Positions 18,815 through 30,897 of a stretch of DNA of 64,000 nt are shown piece by piece. The DNA comes from Globodera rostochiensis. Its lineage: Eukaryota > Nematoda > Chromadorea > Rhabditida > Heteroderidae. Positions within the stretch are counted from its first letter, which is position 1; every line of letters starts with the position of its first letter. Both the position numbers and the translations under genes were made by a program. The notes under the pieces are model-generated. The model was not told the origin of the DNA, did no database searches, and worked only from the letters and a program-made list of their open reading frames with translations. Location: the NCBI GenBank assembly GCA_018350325.1, contig JAEVLN010000024.1, positions 1,023,248 through 1,087,247 of the forward strand, given 5' to 3'.

Positions 18815-21800
18815 TCATTTCCGAAAAATGCGCAAATTTGTTGGCAGTGGGGGTATCGCCGCCGGCATCAGATGCCGTTCGTCCCGCGCAACGGACATTG
18901 GCCATGTGCCATCCGTCCCGGCATTCTCAGAATGTAATTCGCCTTGAGGCACATCAACAAGGCCGCTGTTCAAATCCGATGCAACCGGAGGCACTTCCAC
19001 CGCCTCCTCTTTTAGTGACACTGAAAACGCTGCGGGGGTTTTTTTTGGGGGGGGGGGGAATTCTGTATACCAGCAGCAGGAGAGTTGATGTAAGCGAACA
19101 GATAGGGGGGATGACTGAAAATGAGAGCATTGAATTAGGGGGGGGGGGTGGGCGAATTTATTAAAAAATCAAAATTTCATCGGTTTTCGAGAATAAGATA
19201 AACCATAAAAAAACCTCAAAATTCTCAAAATCGAAAAACTGTCGTTCAAAAGTGGAACAAAAATATATCATTAAAAAATTTGTTGTCTTTAGTGATTCGA
19301 CATTTCATTGATTCTTTGCATTAAAAAATTGAATACAAAACAACATACTTTTTGTTCATCAATTTTTGTCGAGATGACAGATACTGTTGTTGGTGTTTGG
19401 CGGAACTTCTATCGTCTTTAAAAACAGTCCAAAATTTGACACAAAAGGAGGCCCAAATGCCATCAATTATTGTGAAATAATTTGCTTGCCAATTTTTAAT
19501 CAATTCCAAAAAATTTTCCCCTAAAATTGATTTTGTTTTCCGGGCAAAAATGCTCTCCGAAAATTGACTTTTTTTTCTGGACCAAAAATCACTTTTTGAT
19601 ATACCTAATTGCATTTTAATATTTGGTAAGGATTTATTTTGTTAGATTTGAATATATTGAAATTTATTTTATTTTATTTTATCAATAAAAGGAAAATTTC
19701 GGACATTATTCAGTTTTTGGACCATTTGATCTGAACATCATCAAAAATTTAATACTTTCTCGGTGGCACCCATCGGCACCGCCAACCACTCCCCCCCCCC
19801 CAAAAACATAAAACTACGAAAAATCCGGTTTCCGGGTTTAATTCCGGATATTTTGCCAAAAAGTCCGGAATCCGTACCCAAAAATGTCCGGAAATCAGGA
19901 ATCCGAAAATCGGTTTCATCCCGGATGCTAATGTTTTGTTGGTTGGTCTTCGGTCACCGTTTGCTGTCGTCGTCACAGGACAACGTCGTTCGTCGCATTT
20001 GGCCAGGACGGCACTTTTGCTTCCTTCGTTCGCGCGTTCGTCCAACATGAATGCTGGGATGGAAGAAAATGTGTCCGCAGGGTTGCCATTGTTGCTTAGA
20101 TCGGCGGCCCGTTGTTGTTCCTGGCTTGTCAGCCTGCTGCTGTCCATCTCCGCTGATCGCTGGTGAATAACACTGTTCAATGTCTGCTTATTCTTAATGC
20201 TGTGGACAGATCGATGCTCTACTGTAATGGGATCAACAAATTTAATTGATTTTAAATTAATTATTTTGGACATTGAATCAGAAATTAACGAAAGGTTTTA
20301 ACTAGGGATGTTCGAGACTTTAAATTTACGGAGAATCAAGAACCGAAACCGAGACCCAAAAAAACCGAGAAATTTCTCGACTCGAGACCGAGACTCTCGA
20401 ACATCCCTAATAAATACCAGCAGGACTGATTCAATCATTCCAGAACGTTACATAGGCCAAAAATTTGACATTTCTGGCAAAAATAAAAACTATAATAATA
20501 TAAATGGTTTTGAGGAATACAAACATTTTTCAAAAATACCAAAAAATATCAATTTTTAATAAAAATTAAATTAATTAAACTGACCAGCTGACACTGTCCT
20601 TTCTTCACCGGCCGCAGTCGTTGAGTCGGTGTCCTCCCGCGCGTTTGACACATCGGCCATCAAATTCATGCGGGACCTGCCGATTGCATGGCCATCACCT
20701 GCTGTTGGTCTGATGATCACTGGCGATGGGCCCGTCTGGATCTGTGTGTTAATGGAGCAAGGACCTGAGGAGACCGGTCAAGATTTCGATCGAGAATCTC
20801 GATAAATCTCGTATCTCAAAAAAAATCTCGGTAAAATTTCTTTCGATCCAGAATCTCAAAAAAATCTCAACGAAAAATCTCAACAAGAATCTCGATCGTC
20901 CTCGCTGAAATCGGCATAAATTAATTTGTCAGTTCCATCGCCAAAATGACTGACCACATTATCATGCAACGTGTGCGGCGCAATTGGATGCCGATTGGCG
21001 GAAGGCGGTCTGATGGAAGGCGGATGATCAGCTCCTTAATTTGGGAAGGGTGTCATTTGTGAAAGAAAAGCGCATCAACCCCGGAGGGGATTGATTTTTT
21101 TTCTTTATAACTGTACTCTAGTAACGATTTTTATTGTTTTCAAAAAACACCCCCCCCCCCTAAAAAGATTTTGTTTCGGACAAAATGCCCTCCTGAAAAT
21201 GGACTTTTTCATGGACCAAATGATTGAAAAAAGTGCATTTTAATATTTGTTCCGCGAATCGCGCAATTGCTTTATTGAATTATATCTTAAAAATAAATGT
21301 TATGTGCCTATTTTGGCACTTTTTTGTGTTTTAACGCCTATTCCGGTGAGTTTTTGGTGCAAATTTGGTGTCTATTTTGCATTTTTTAGTGCCTAAAAAG
21401 ATAACCCTAACAATAAATTATAGTTCAAATAATAATTTCGGAATTTTTAAATTACATATTCATATAGTTTACTACCACCAGCAGCAGTTGCTGTCTGCTT
21501 TCGCTTTCCCAACTGCACTGGCCCACCGGTGGCATCACTTTCTGCTGCTGTTTTGAATTGGTTAAGCATCGTCTTTGGCGCTTTTGTATCAACACCTGAA
21601 CAAAAATTTTTGTTGTACTGATTTGTCTTTTTTTTTTTTTTGCAAAAATTTTTACCTGTTACTGAAATTGCGCTGTCCTTGCCGAAATAAATTCCTTTGT
21701 AGCTTACGCATTCACTGATCATGATACATGCTGAATAATGGCGGAGGAGCATTTCTGAGAAGTTCCCGGGGTTGGTCTACCTCCGTCGTTGGCGCGGACA

Positions 21801-22427
21801 TAGCCATTCTTTGCCTGACATTCACACCGTGGCGGTTTGCACTCCCTTCGACAATTGGCCTCAAAATTCAAAAAAAAAATTTTTTGCCAATTTTTTGGGC
21901 ACATTTTTACGATTATTGGCTCCTTGCAGCTTCCTTCGCATGTACCGCATTGGAGAAACTGCTCATTTGCCTGGCAATCCTTTTGATTGACACTGAACCC
22001 GTGGACAATGTGTTGAAGCAGAAGTTGAAGCAGTATTTGCTGGAGAAAATGGTTCCAATTAAAATGTACAAATTAAATGTAAATGCATGCCGAGCAAAGA
22101 AGAAGTGATGGCAATGGCATTGCACCGGAGGGCATTTGGCTGATTTTAGGTTGAATTAACCACGAAAATACAGAGGAAAGTGATGCTTAAAGTGCAAGCA
22201 AAGAAGAAGCTCTATTTTGGGTGCTCACGCGACGCAATTGCGCCTAAGGGGATTAAATTTGTTTGCACACCAAACAACATATTTTGCCCTAAGGGCATAA
22301 AACTCATTTTGTCTGCGTAATATGCTTTTTCATCACTTGAAGTAATCCATTTGCTTAAGCCTTCTTTTTGTACCATTTGAAAGCTAACATTCTGAAGAAA
22401 AGCTATGATCAAACTGAAGCTAATCAA
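18815..22427 (-). CDS. TIL-domain (trypsin inhibitor-like) cysteine-rich protein
   Basis: Ten minus-strand exons keep phase throughout: about 22229-22427, 22070-22139, 21911-21992, 21781-21859, 21656-21730, 21476-21595, 20885-21034, 20609-20764, 19958-20221 and 18815-19020. The product is about 467 residues. One full TIL domain is assembled from exons 3 to 5. It has the ten-cysteine pattern, with CQANEQFLQCGTC at its start, CRRECKPPRCEC in the middle and ACIMISEC at the end. The rest is low-complexity, Ser/Thr/Pro/Asp-rich sequence without a known domain. TIL domains usually inhibit serine proteases or occur in extracellular proteins. The start is uncertain: no good ATG with a signal peptide was found, and the true 5' end may lie upstream of 22427. 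It is convergent with the HTH-family copy C. Confidence 0.75.
19755..19802. repeat. GGCGCC-hairpin plus poly-C repeat copy
   Basis: CTCGGTGGCACCCATCGGC followed by ACCGCC and a long C-run (19790-19800). It is a diverged member of the dispersed hairpin family, in intron 9 of the TIL gene. Confidence 0.5.
20303..20409. mobile_element. TAGGGATGTTCGAGA inverted-repeat element
   Basis: The termini TAGGGATGTTCGAGA and TCTCGAACATCCCTA are perfect inverted repeats 107 bp apart. The interior uses CGAGACC, CTCGACTCGAG and AACCGAGA words. There is no target duplication at the flanks. It lies in intron 8 of the TIL gene and is close in sequence to the 42.3-kb element. Confidence 0.7.
20778..20905. repeat. 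TCGATCGAGAATCTCG word island
   Basis: Reiterated TTTCGATC, AATCTCGA and AAAATCTC words at the end of exon 7 and in intron 7 of the TIL gene. The exon 7 donor, GATTCTT|GTTGAG, lies within the island, so this repeat may have contributed coding sequence. Confidence 0.45.
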
Positions 22428-22429
22428 TT

Positions 22430-23591
22430 GAACAACTCCAAAAAAAGTTAAAGCCAGAAAACCACCAAAATTACCTTTTTTTGCATTTACCTATCACCTT
22501 TTTGACCATAACTTTTGTAGAATTGTCTGGATGTAAAAGAATGTGTGTTAACTCAACTTAAGTCAAGACAACAAAAGTAGACAGAAAACAAAAATAAATG
22601 CACATTTTCTGATTCATTTGGGGTTTAAACATTAAACGCGGTGAATTGGGCGGTGCAGCGCTTTTAATTGGGCACAGTGAGTAAATGGACGCCAACAGAA
22701 CTTACAAATTAGCAATTTACCGGGAAAATGAAAACAGAGCAAAAGTGGGAAAATGCACAAAAATTAGGAAGGAACTTTGATAGTTTACGTCTAAACCAAT
22801 AAAACAATCGTCGTCCGATTGTAACATTTTTAAGTTAGAACAAACAAAATATGGAATAACAATTTTAAAAAATAGTGATTGTCGGGGACCGAGTTGAAGT
22901 TTAGATTGCCCAAAAAAACAGAAAATTGATGCCATAAAACAAAAATGCCCAGACACCGGACCGGTTCCGTCCGAATTATCTCCGGGTACAAAGTCCAGTT
23001 TTTTGGGCACTTTCGTGTTTTAATTTAAGTCAAAAAGTTCTTTTGGCACAATCTTAAAAACAAAGTTAGCAATAAAAGCAGAAAACTTTGATACGTAAAA
23101 CTTAAAACCGAAAAGAGTTTAAGTTTAAATCGCTACTAATACATTTGAAAATTCCGTTTTTCTTTATGGTTTCTATCTCCTATTATTTAAATATTTGTCA
23201 AATAATACTAGGATTATTCCGAATAATCCTAATATTCAAATAATACTCCGACACATGCATTTTTTGGAAGCATAGAATTATATTTTTTTGTAGAAAAAAA
23301 GAAAGATTTAGTGCCAAATGATATAATAGAAGAAAAAATAGGCAAAAAAAAAATAAAAACCCCAAACTTCGAGACAGGTTTATTTTTTGCTATTTGATTA
23401 GATTTGGTCCATGGAGTTTGAGATCTTAAAAATAAACTTGATACTATTTTTAGAAAATTTATTGTTCAAATTCTTGAACAAAAAAAGATTCAAAAAATTG
23501 TTATTGATCCAAAAACAGTTAATTTTTTTTTAGTAAACTAGAGTTGGTTTGAAGGTTTTTAGGGTGTTTTGTGTCGTGTCTATTCAGTTGA
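22430..23591. other. No gene recognised
   Basis: AT-rich DNA between the TIL gene and the orphan exon at 23.6 kb. One minus-strand frame (22717-23010) is open but shows no domain and poor splice context. Otherwise only A/T homopolymers and short repeats are seen. Confidence 0.4.
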
Positions 23592-23706
23592 ATAATCTCT
23601 TCTCCAAAAACTTCCTCAATTGATCATCCGTCAGCTGCTGCACAGAACTGCACTTGACGCGCGTCATCTTTATCCGTCCGACTACCCAATTTGTTTTCAA
23701 CTCCTA
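23592..23706 (-). CDS. Orphan terminal exon of an unknown gene
   Basis: After an acceptor-like GAAATTAG the frame opens with ELKTNWVVGRIKMTRVKC and ends LRKFLEKRLFN-stop. Codon use looks coding against its AT-rich surroundings. No upstream exon was found before the receptor gene at 24.28 kb. I do not recognise the family. Confidence 0.3.
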
Positions 23707-24281
23707 ATTTCATCCAACCAAATTAATTTATTAACTAAAATATGACCCCAAATCTTAAATTTAAAAAAAGAGGATCGTTTCCTAAACTCGGCAAAAAGGT
23801 ACCCTAACGTTAAATTGGACAAAAACTTTCCTAAGCAGTAGCAGGATAGCGTCAGATGTTGTAAAAAACAGGTAAAGCAAAAAAAAAAATCCAAAAAGCT
23901 GGCATTCTTTCAAAAGTCTATCAAAACCTTTATTCATGATATTTCTCGTCATGTTTGAATTGATATAACAACACAGCCAAATGGGTACAATTCAAATCAG
24001 CATTAATTATTTTCATCATTCAAATTAGCATTAATTATTTTTACTTCTAATGCGGGGATTAAAAGGTGGTTGCAAACATATAACAACATAAAAATTGGGA
24101 GAGTGAAGTCAAAGTCATGTTTTTTGGGTTCTAGATAATGAATAGTAAGTACCCAAATTTTTAATTTTTTGAAATTTAAATGTTATTTGAATTTTGTTGT
24201 AGTGTTAATTTTCGAAAGAATAGACTCCGATGAAGATGATTCGTTTTTAAATTATTCGTGTGTTATGGATTTGATTGTTAA

Positions 24282-25943
24282 TTATTGGACAGGTGTGACT
24301 TGGGTTGCTTGATGACCAAATTGAGCGCGAAAAGCGCTGCGATATTGGGCACTAAAAATAAGCATAAATAAAATCCAATATTTACTTTTTATATTTAAAA
24401 ATTAATATTTACTTGCAAAAGTAGAGAACCGGAGCACTGCTTCCGTATGCCATCGATTGCAAAGCAAGACTTATTGGTGTAAAAATATCCCAAATTATAA
24501 ATGCGTCCAAATTGAGTAAAGGCGATATGACACGTGCGAAGAAAAAATTCTTAAAAAAGGGTTTAAAATAAATAAGAATAGAATTATTTGTTAGCCAACC
24601 AATATGTAGCATATCAGACCAATCGACATCAGAACACTCAGCGAAATTGTTAACTTTTTCATATTTTCCGGGACTAAATGAAAAGATAAAAAATATTTGT
24701 TGGAAAAAATATAAAAACTCATTGATTTTCGACGCCACATAATCAGCAAAATCATTGTGTAACATAAAAATTCGCCACAATATATAACTATGGCGCTAAT
24801 ATTACTGTAAGATTGATTTTCGGGTTGTTGGTTGGGTTCCCCAAGTAAGCACATCACCGGTCTAAATATTATTATTTTTAAATTAATTTTTAAAAAAATG
24901 CAAACTTTTCCCAATTCGCTGAGCTTCCAATATAGGCGCTGAATCCATTTATTATCGATCTAATGCAACAAATGCTAATGGCACATTTAAAAGTGACGTA
25001 TTTTCCACTTGCTTTATACCTTAAAACATATTTTAATGTTATAATTAATAATAGTTTTTCACCATATTGGAAAGATAACTCCGATCAGACGGTCGATTCC
25101 AATGCATAGCTGAAGTATCAAAGCATTTGCTGAGCCAATTAGGGGAACAATTTGTATATAAAAGCACGTCCGCAGTGTGATGTAATTAATTCCAAACACA
25201 AAAATGACAAATTTGACGCAATTTCCAAAAAGGAGAAATGAGGCAAAAAATGCATATAAAGCGACCAGAATCATGCAAGGCGAATGGAGTGATCTGATCC
25301 GAGAAGCGTTAGCCGTTTTCCTTACAAAATTTGATCAAGATTTGGTTAGGTTTCGGTTTTTGTTTGAAATTGGTGCCAAAACGTTATCAGTCATGAAAAT
25401 GATTCAGACCGGTTTTGGTCGGTTTGGGTTGTTTTTGCATTTTTGATAATAATTATCAAATTTCAAAAATTTGGCATTCTGGCCGAGAAGTCCCAAAAAA
25501 ACCCGACAACCCTTTAGTAAAAACCAATTTTAGGGAACTCTTTAATTTATTTCTAAATTCAGCCCTCCCCACCCCCCCCCCCCACCAATTTGTGGAATCA
25601 ATTTTAATAACAAAACTTATCAATGTTTTCAAAATTTTTTAGGAGGGGGGGGGGGGGTAGTATTTTAGTGGGGGTTTATAATTTAGGGGGGGGGGGGTAG
25701 TTTTTTAGGAAATACGGTTTTTATTTTGGGGCTAATTTCAATATTTTTTACTTTGTTTTGATGGTCACATAGACGAGAGACGAGTTTAGGCCAATTCCGA
25801 CACAACAAATCATAGCAATAATTCCGGATGTAATAATTTCAATGGGTACAAAGCCTTTGTTCATGTAAAGATCGTAAAACTTCAAAAACAAATTTACAAT
25901 TAATTAAATAAATAATAATTACCGGATCAACGGGTGGCGCTAT
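24282..25943 (-). CDS. srsx-like serpentine chemoreceptor R1 (start codon lost)
   Basis: Rhodopsin-class nematode chemoreceptor; known relatives detect chemicals in sensory neurons. The eight-exon plan is that of R3 at 32.7-34.6 kb. TM1 reads SGIIAMICCVGIGLN and the third-helix end reads GIDRLIGVIFPIW. TM5 to TM7 are present, with YGSSAPVLYFCK in TM7 and a tail ending in GHQATQVTPVQ. The first exon aligns with the ATGGCGCCATCCGTTGATCC of other copies but has ATA in place of ATG (25941-25943). Unless another start is used, this copy may not be translated. All other exons are open. Confidence 0.75.
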
Positions 25944-26060
25944 TGTAATTGAAGATTGAATGTTTTAAGAATGTAGATGTTTTAGATTCAATTTTACTCA
26001 AATTCTAGTGTATAATTAAATAAATTTACTAAACAAGAAAATGTTTTTGCATTATTACTG

Positions 26061-26155
26061 CGCGTGACACACCAGCCGGGTCACGCGCTTCCGGAGCACG
26101 GAGTCTCGCGCCACCAACTGGCCGCCGTAGTCGAGCGCACGGTGCTCAATACCGG
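26061..26155 (-). repeat. GC-rich dispersed repeat
   Basis: The reverse complement reads CGACTACGGCGGCCAGT... and CTCCGGAAGCGCGTGACCCG. It matches sequence at 52.24-52.31 kb and, in part, 35.1-35.2 kb. It is much richer in GC than its surroundings and shows no coding sense. A GGCCCGG/CCCGGA word island follows at 26.2 kb. Confidence 0.5.
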
Positions 26156-26429
26156 ATCCGGAGAGCGGATTCAAGAAATAAAAATCGACCCTCGGGCCGG
26201 ACCGGGCCCCGGATAATCCGGGTAAAACACCCGGAACCCGGACTTAAAAAAATAAATTAAAATGCAATTTATTCAATGAATAAGCAATTTAAATTAGGTA
26301 AAAAATTAATTGCTGTACGGAATCTTCTAACATTTTTAGCTCACATTCATAAATCACACTTAGCAATATTAATAATTTTCAAATCTAAAATTATAATGGC
26401 ACCCTCCGTTGACCCGGTTATTTAAAATC

Positions 26430-26890
26430 CTTTCATTTTTTTAAATTAATTTTCCTCTTACAATTGTAAATTTAATATTTTCCACATGTTTTTGAATTTT
26501 ATAAAAAATAATCAAAAGTAAATTTTTTTCGGAAAATATCGTTCTTTGTGGAACGCATTTTTGGTCTAAGAAAAAGCCTTTTGTAGGGGTGCATTTTTGG
26601 TTTGAAAATTTTTTGGATTTTTATGGGTATATTTTTCGTTTTATTGCCCTTTTCTTAAAAAATTTTGGGGAAAAGTGCCTAAAATATTGAATTTCTTCAA
26701 GAATTTTCGGAAAAATACGTAAAAAAAATTGCATTTTTCTCAAAAAAAAAGCAAAAATATTGTTTTATTATGGAAAAATGTCGATATATTGAATTCTCAT
26801 AAAAGCCAAAATATTGATATATATTGACAAAAAGTCGATCTAAAATCTAAATATTTTTTCGAAATGAATGCTATTTCTGGGCTTCACTCA
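26430..26890. repeat. AT-rich repeat shared with 30.73-30.89 and 31.43-31.55 kb
   Basis: Shared blocks include TCTTACAATTGTAAAT, TTTTCCACATGTTTTTGAA and ATAAAAAATAATCAAAAGTA. The 30.8-kb copy is in the opposite orientation and shortened. It could be the arms of a larger mobile element. Confidence 0.45.
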
Positions 26891-26897
26891 TAATGCG

Positions 26898-27095
26898 CTA
26901 TTCTCCATTTAAAAAAATAAAAATCTCGGCTCTACTAATAAAAGAAATTTTGTTCGAAGCGACACAAAAATTGCAATTGCCGAATGAGGGCAATTGAAGG
27001 GCCAAACAAAAGCAATATTCAATAACATTGATCACAACCAGCAGAGAATCAGGTGGCAAAGCAATGTCAAAGGAATGATTAGCGGTTGAAATCAT
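26898..27095 (-). pseudogene. Relic first exon of the 61.4-kb serpentine receptor
   Basis: It starts MISTANHSFDIALPPDSLL, nearly identical to the first exon of the gene at 61416. An 11-base deletion after LALQLPS shifts the frame, and no later exons follow. Confidence 0.8.
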
Positions 27096-27129
27096 TATTA
27101 TTTTCTAAATTTAAAAGATTCTTATTAAA

Positions 27130-27480
27130 AAGTGGAAACATTTAATAAGTTTTATTAATTTTTTTTATTACCGGGTTTGTTTATATTTCAAAAAGCTGTT
27201 GATTACAGAAGCAATAACATTTGATAATAAATAAAGGCACAGGTGGAAATTGAAATTAATTTAGCAAAATGCCAATTCCGTGCCAAATCGGTCCTTTGCA
27301 CCTGCCTCAGTTTTTGGCAATTACTTTTTTTATTTGTCTACTAAAAATAAATGTTAAAAAGCTTTTTTGGTTTAATAAGATTTCTTTACTGTCACGCAAT
27401 GAAAAAAAACAATGAAATTTGGCATAAAAAGACATTATATGAGCATATAAAAATTTTGTTAAGAAAATTGGTCTAATATT
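27130..27480 (-). repeat. Inverted duplicate of 61.06-61.39 kb
   Basis: The upstream flank of the relic receptor exon. It shares GGCACAGGTGGAAATTGAAA, CAAATCGGTCCTTTGCACCT and GTCACGCAATG with the reverse strand of 61.06-61.39 kb. With the relic exon it makes an inverted duplication of about 500 bp, 34 kb from its partner. Confidence 0.7.
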
Positions 27481-27633
27481 ACCAATCTTACAATCAAAAG
27501 GGCCCTCCCATTAACATTGGACAAAGGTATAATAAAAAAGTCATTCAAAGATTTGAATCAATAGCAGCAGTTTCGTTAAGCTTTTGATTAATCATAAAAA
27601 ATGACTGACCTTTCGTGTTCAGTTTTACTTGTT

Positions 27634-27980
27634 CACAGCGGCTTAGCTCTTGCTTACAAATAGCTTCTACGAATCAAGGACTTTCGAATGGTACTAAATT
27701 CAAACACCCTTCTTTCCGCTAAGCTTAGCTAATAATTTTCTTTTTGCCATAATATCTATAAAAAATAAAATTATGCACATTTTTACCCCTATCTCTTTGA
27801 AATGGATCTGAAGTATAAAACAGAAGTTATGAGTATCGAAGTGCGTGATGCTTTTTTAATTGGTTAAAAAAGGTGAGATAGAACGCCAAACGAGAGAAAG
27901 TTAGAGAAAGAAAGGAAATTTGTTTAATTCTCTCGCACTCTCTATTTATTGGCACACATCTCGTTTTTTGAGCCGCTGTG
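27634..27980. mobile_element. CACAGCGGCT-ended MITE with TGTT target duplication
   Basis: Ends CACAGCGGCT and AGCCGCTGTG are inverted repeats. TGTT lies directly outside both ends (27630-27633, 27981-27984). The partner duplication near 39.45 kb reads TTTGTTATGAATATGG with no insertion, which is the pre-insertion site with a single TGTT. The interior is AT-rich with AGAGAAAG/CTCTCG words and no ORF. Confidence 0.85.
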
Positions 27981-28399
27981 TGTTATGAATATGGATTCTA
28001 TTATTAACGAGTAAAATTCAGTTATGTATTTTTTATTTATAAAAAAAAATCATAAATGGAAGAAGATGCACGAATTTTATGATGAAAACCTCTTCCCTTT
28101 AAATGTGAAGGAATGGCCAGCAAACAAACAGTTTTCTAGCAAGTCTAAGTTCCCTATGGCTTCTCCTTACTCTTTAAGCATTCGGTTCCTTATTTTTAAT
28201 CACTTTTCGCTCCAAAAAATGCTTAGCAAAACTGCACAAATATTGTGAAATCTTTATATATAAATTGAAAATTTATAAGATTAAATCATAGATAATGGAC
28301 GGATAAATAAGTATTCATGATCAGAGGGCAAAATAACAACAAGAATAATTTTAAAAATTCTTTAAACTAAACAATTAAGAAAGTTATGATTTCGGTAAA

Positions 28400-29743
28400 T
28401 TATTCACGTGTCAGTGTTTTTGTTATTGTTCGGACAATTGTGACTCGGTTTGCTTGATGACCAACTGGTCTGCGAAAAGCAGTGCGATATTGTTCACTAA
28501 AAATATGCTTTAAGTTATATTTTGAATAAAAAATAAAATAATTGTTTTAAAAATCATTTAAAAAAAATCATAATTTACTTGCAAAAGTAGAGAACCGGAG
28601 TAGTGCTTCCGTATGCCATCGATTGCAAAGAAAGACTTATTGGTAGAACAAAATATTCAATTGTAAATGCGTCAAAATTAAGTAAGGGCATTATGACATT
28701 TGAGAAAATAGTATTCTTAAAAATGGTTTAAAAATAAATAAAACTATTGTTAGCCAACCAATATGTTGCATAATAGACCAATCGACATGAAAACACTCAG
28801 CGAAATTGTTAACTTTTTCACCTTTTCCGGCACTAAATGCAAAAAACTAAAATATTTATTGGACAATGTATAAAACTCGATGATTTTTGACGCCAAATAA
28901 TAAGCCAAATCAGTGCGTAACATAAAAATTCGCCACAATATATAACTAAGGCGCTATTATTACTGTAATATTTATTTTCGGGTTGTTGGTTGGGTTCCCC
29001 AAGTAAGCACATCACCGGTCTAAAAATTATTATTTTTTAAATTAATTTTTAAAAAAATGCAAACTTTTCCCAATGAACGGAGCTTCCAATATAGGTATTG
29101 AATCCATTTAATATCGACCTGATGAAACAAATGCCAATAATAATTTTAAAAATGAGGTACTTTCCACCTGCTTTATACCTTAAAACATATTTTAATGTTA
29201 TAATTAATAATATTTTTCACCATATTGGAAAGATAACTCCGATCAGACGGTCGATTCCAATGCATAGCTGAAGTATCAAAGCATTTGCTGAGCCAATTAG
29301 GGGAACAAATTGTATATAAAAGCACGTCCGCAGCGTGATGTAATTAATTCCAAACACAAAAATGACGAATTTGACGCAATTTCCAAAAAGAAGAAATAAA
29401 GCAAAAAATGCATACAAAGCGACCAGAATTTTGCATGGCGAATGAAGTGATCTGATCGGATAAATGTTAGCCGTTTTGCTTATAAAATTTGATCAAGATT
29501 TGGTTAGGTTTCGGTTTTTGTTTGTTTATGGAAATTTCTCATAATTTTTACGTTGTTTTGATGGTCACATAGACGAGAGACGAGTTTAGGCCAATTGCGA
29601 CACAACAAATCATAGCAATGATTCCGGATGTAATAATTTCAATGGAAACAAAGCCTTTGTTCTTGTAAAGATCGTAAAACTTAAAAAACAAATTTACAAT
29701 TAATTAAATAAATAATAATTACCGGATCAACGGATGGCGCCAT
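28400..29743 (-). CDS. srsx-like serpentine chemoreceptor R2
   Basis: Eight-exon receptor starting MAPSVDP. The third exon gives IRSLHSPCKILVALYAFFAL and ends TM3 with CIGIDRLIGVIFPIW. The fifth exon gives CLLGEPNQQPE and a TM5 with CGEFLCYALIWLIIW. TM6 is LSVFMSIGLLCNILVG and TM7 ends YGSTTPVLYFCK. The tail is SEQYRTAFRRPVGHQANR and runs to TLTRE-stop at 28400. All exons are open and splice sites keep phase. It is nearly identical to R4, and it is the likely source of the fragment captured by the element at 30.9 kb. Confidence 0.85.
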
Positions 29744-30353
29744 TGTATTGTAAGATCAAAATTCCAAAATTTAGATTGTAAAGTGTTTTAGCAATTAATG
29801 TGTTTCTTATTATGCTTAAAGTATATAATTAAACTAACAAATAAACCTTTCCAAACAAAATATATTACCGCCTATATTTTTTAATTAGTAAAAGGATAAA
29901 AAATTTAATAAATCCAAAGTTCTGTTTCCTCGTTTATTTCAAAAATTTATTATCTTTATTTTGGTCAGTTAGCCCCAGTTTTTAACCGAGAGTTCAATAC
30001 TTTTCCGTATAAACTCCAAATTAGTTAATCCCAATTCTGATTTTCCTTAAAATCATGAATCCGCTCAATTCCGCAAAATTAATGCAAACAAAGTGAAATT
30101 TTTTATCTAAAAATAAACGAAATGCTTGCGTAACAAAAAAAGTTTAAAAAAATTAAATCTTTCCAGTGAATGAACATAAATATTTACATGTGTCGTAATC
30201 AGTGGCAAACTTTGCAGCATAACACTTGTGTAACTTTTTGTCAGGAAATGCCATAACTTTTCAACGAATCATTCGCGCGTGAAAATTTAATAATTAACAA
30301 AATCTAACACATTAAATGTCAGAAAATATTCCGAATTTCACTATGCGAAAAAT

Positions 30354-30681
30354 TTATGACAAATTGTATAAAAATCCTCGTCTTCGAGTTGAATTACGAA
30401 GACCCCCAGGCCAATCCCAACTCATCGAAAACCAGTTCCCCTGGCAGATGGTTTTGAATACAGTTATGCACTTACAGTAGAATTGCAGAGGGTGATGAGA
30501 TCGTAGTTGTTTTTGCTTATTAATGAGGCCGTATTGAAGAGAATGGAATTTATTGATGTATCCAGCGGAGTCCATATTGTCAGTAAAATCAGTGAATGCT
30601 GCCGTGCAACTCGATGCCAACGGACGACAATACAAAATTGGCACCGTCAAAAACGCGAATCACAATAATCCGGTCACTCAT
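30354..30681 (-). other. Possible small duplicated gene fragment upstream of R2
   Basis: From ATG at 30681 the frame reads MSDRIIVIRVFDGANF, then stops after 32 codons. A second frame across the same block is open for about 98 codons. The partner at 41.79-42.03 kb keeps MSDRMIVIRVFDGSNF. Conservation of this opening suggests a real exon, but no gene model or family can be assigned. Confidence 0.25.
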
Positions 30682-30897
30682 GAATAGGGAGCGGATTTTT
30701 AGGGTGTTACATTTTTTTTTGTGAATAGTGTTTGACGAGAGAAGCCCAGAAAAGCATTCATTTCGAAAAAGAGCGACTTTTTAGTCCCTAAAATCCCTAT
30801 TTCGCCGTTTTTGCGGATTATTTTTTATAAATTTCAAAAACATGTGAAAAATATTTTATATTTACAATTGTAAGAGGAAAATTAATACAGACTGACA

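Larger units (their letters stand above)
27530..30690. repeat. Segmental duplication, unit 1 (partner 39340-42045)
   Basis: From AAAAAAGTCATTCAAAGA to the block around TTCGCGTTTTTGACGG, this unit matches 39.34-42.05 kb in the same orientation. It carries receptor R2 and flanks; the partner carries R4. The main difference is a 347-bp insertion at 27634-27980. Other small indels are present. Confidence 0.8.

Noticed and set aside
22717..23010. Minus-strand frame starting MPKKLDFVPGDNSDGTG
   Set aside because: No domain, no consistent splice sites and AT-rich tail; not called as a gene.
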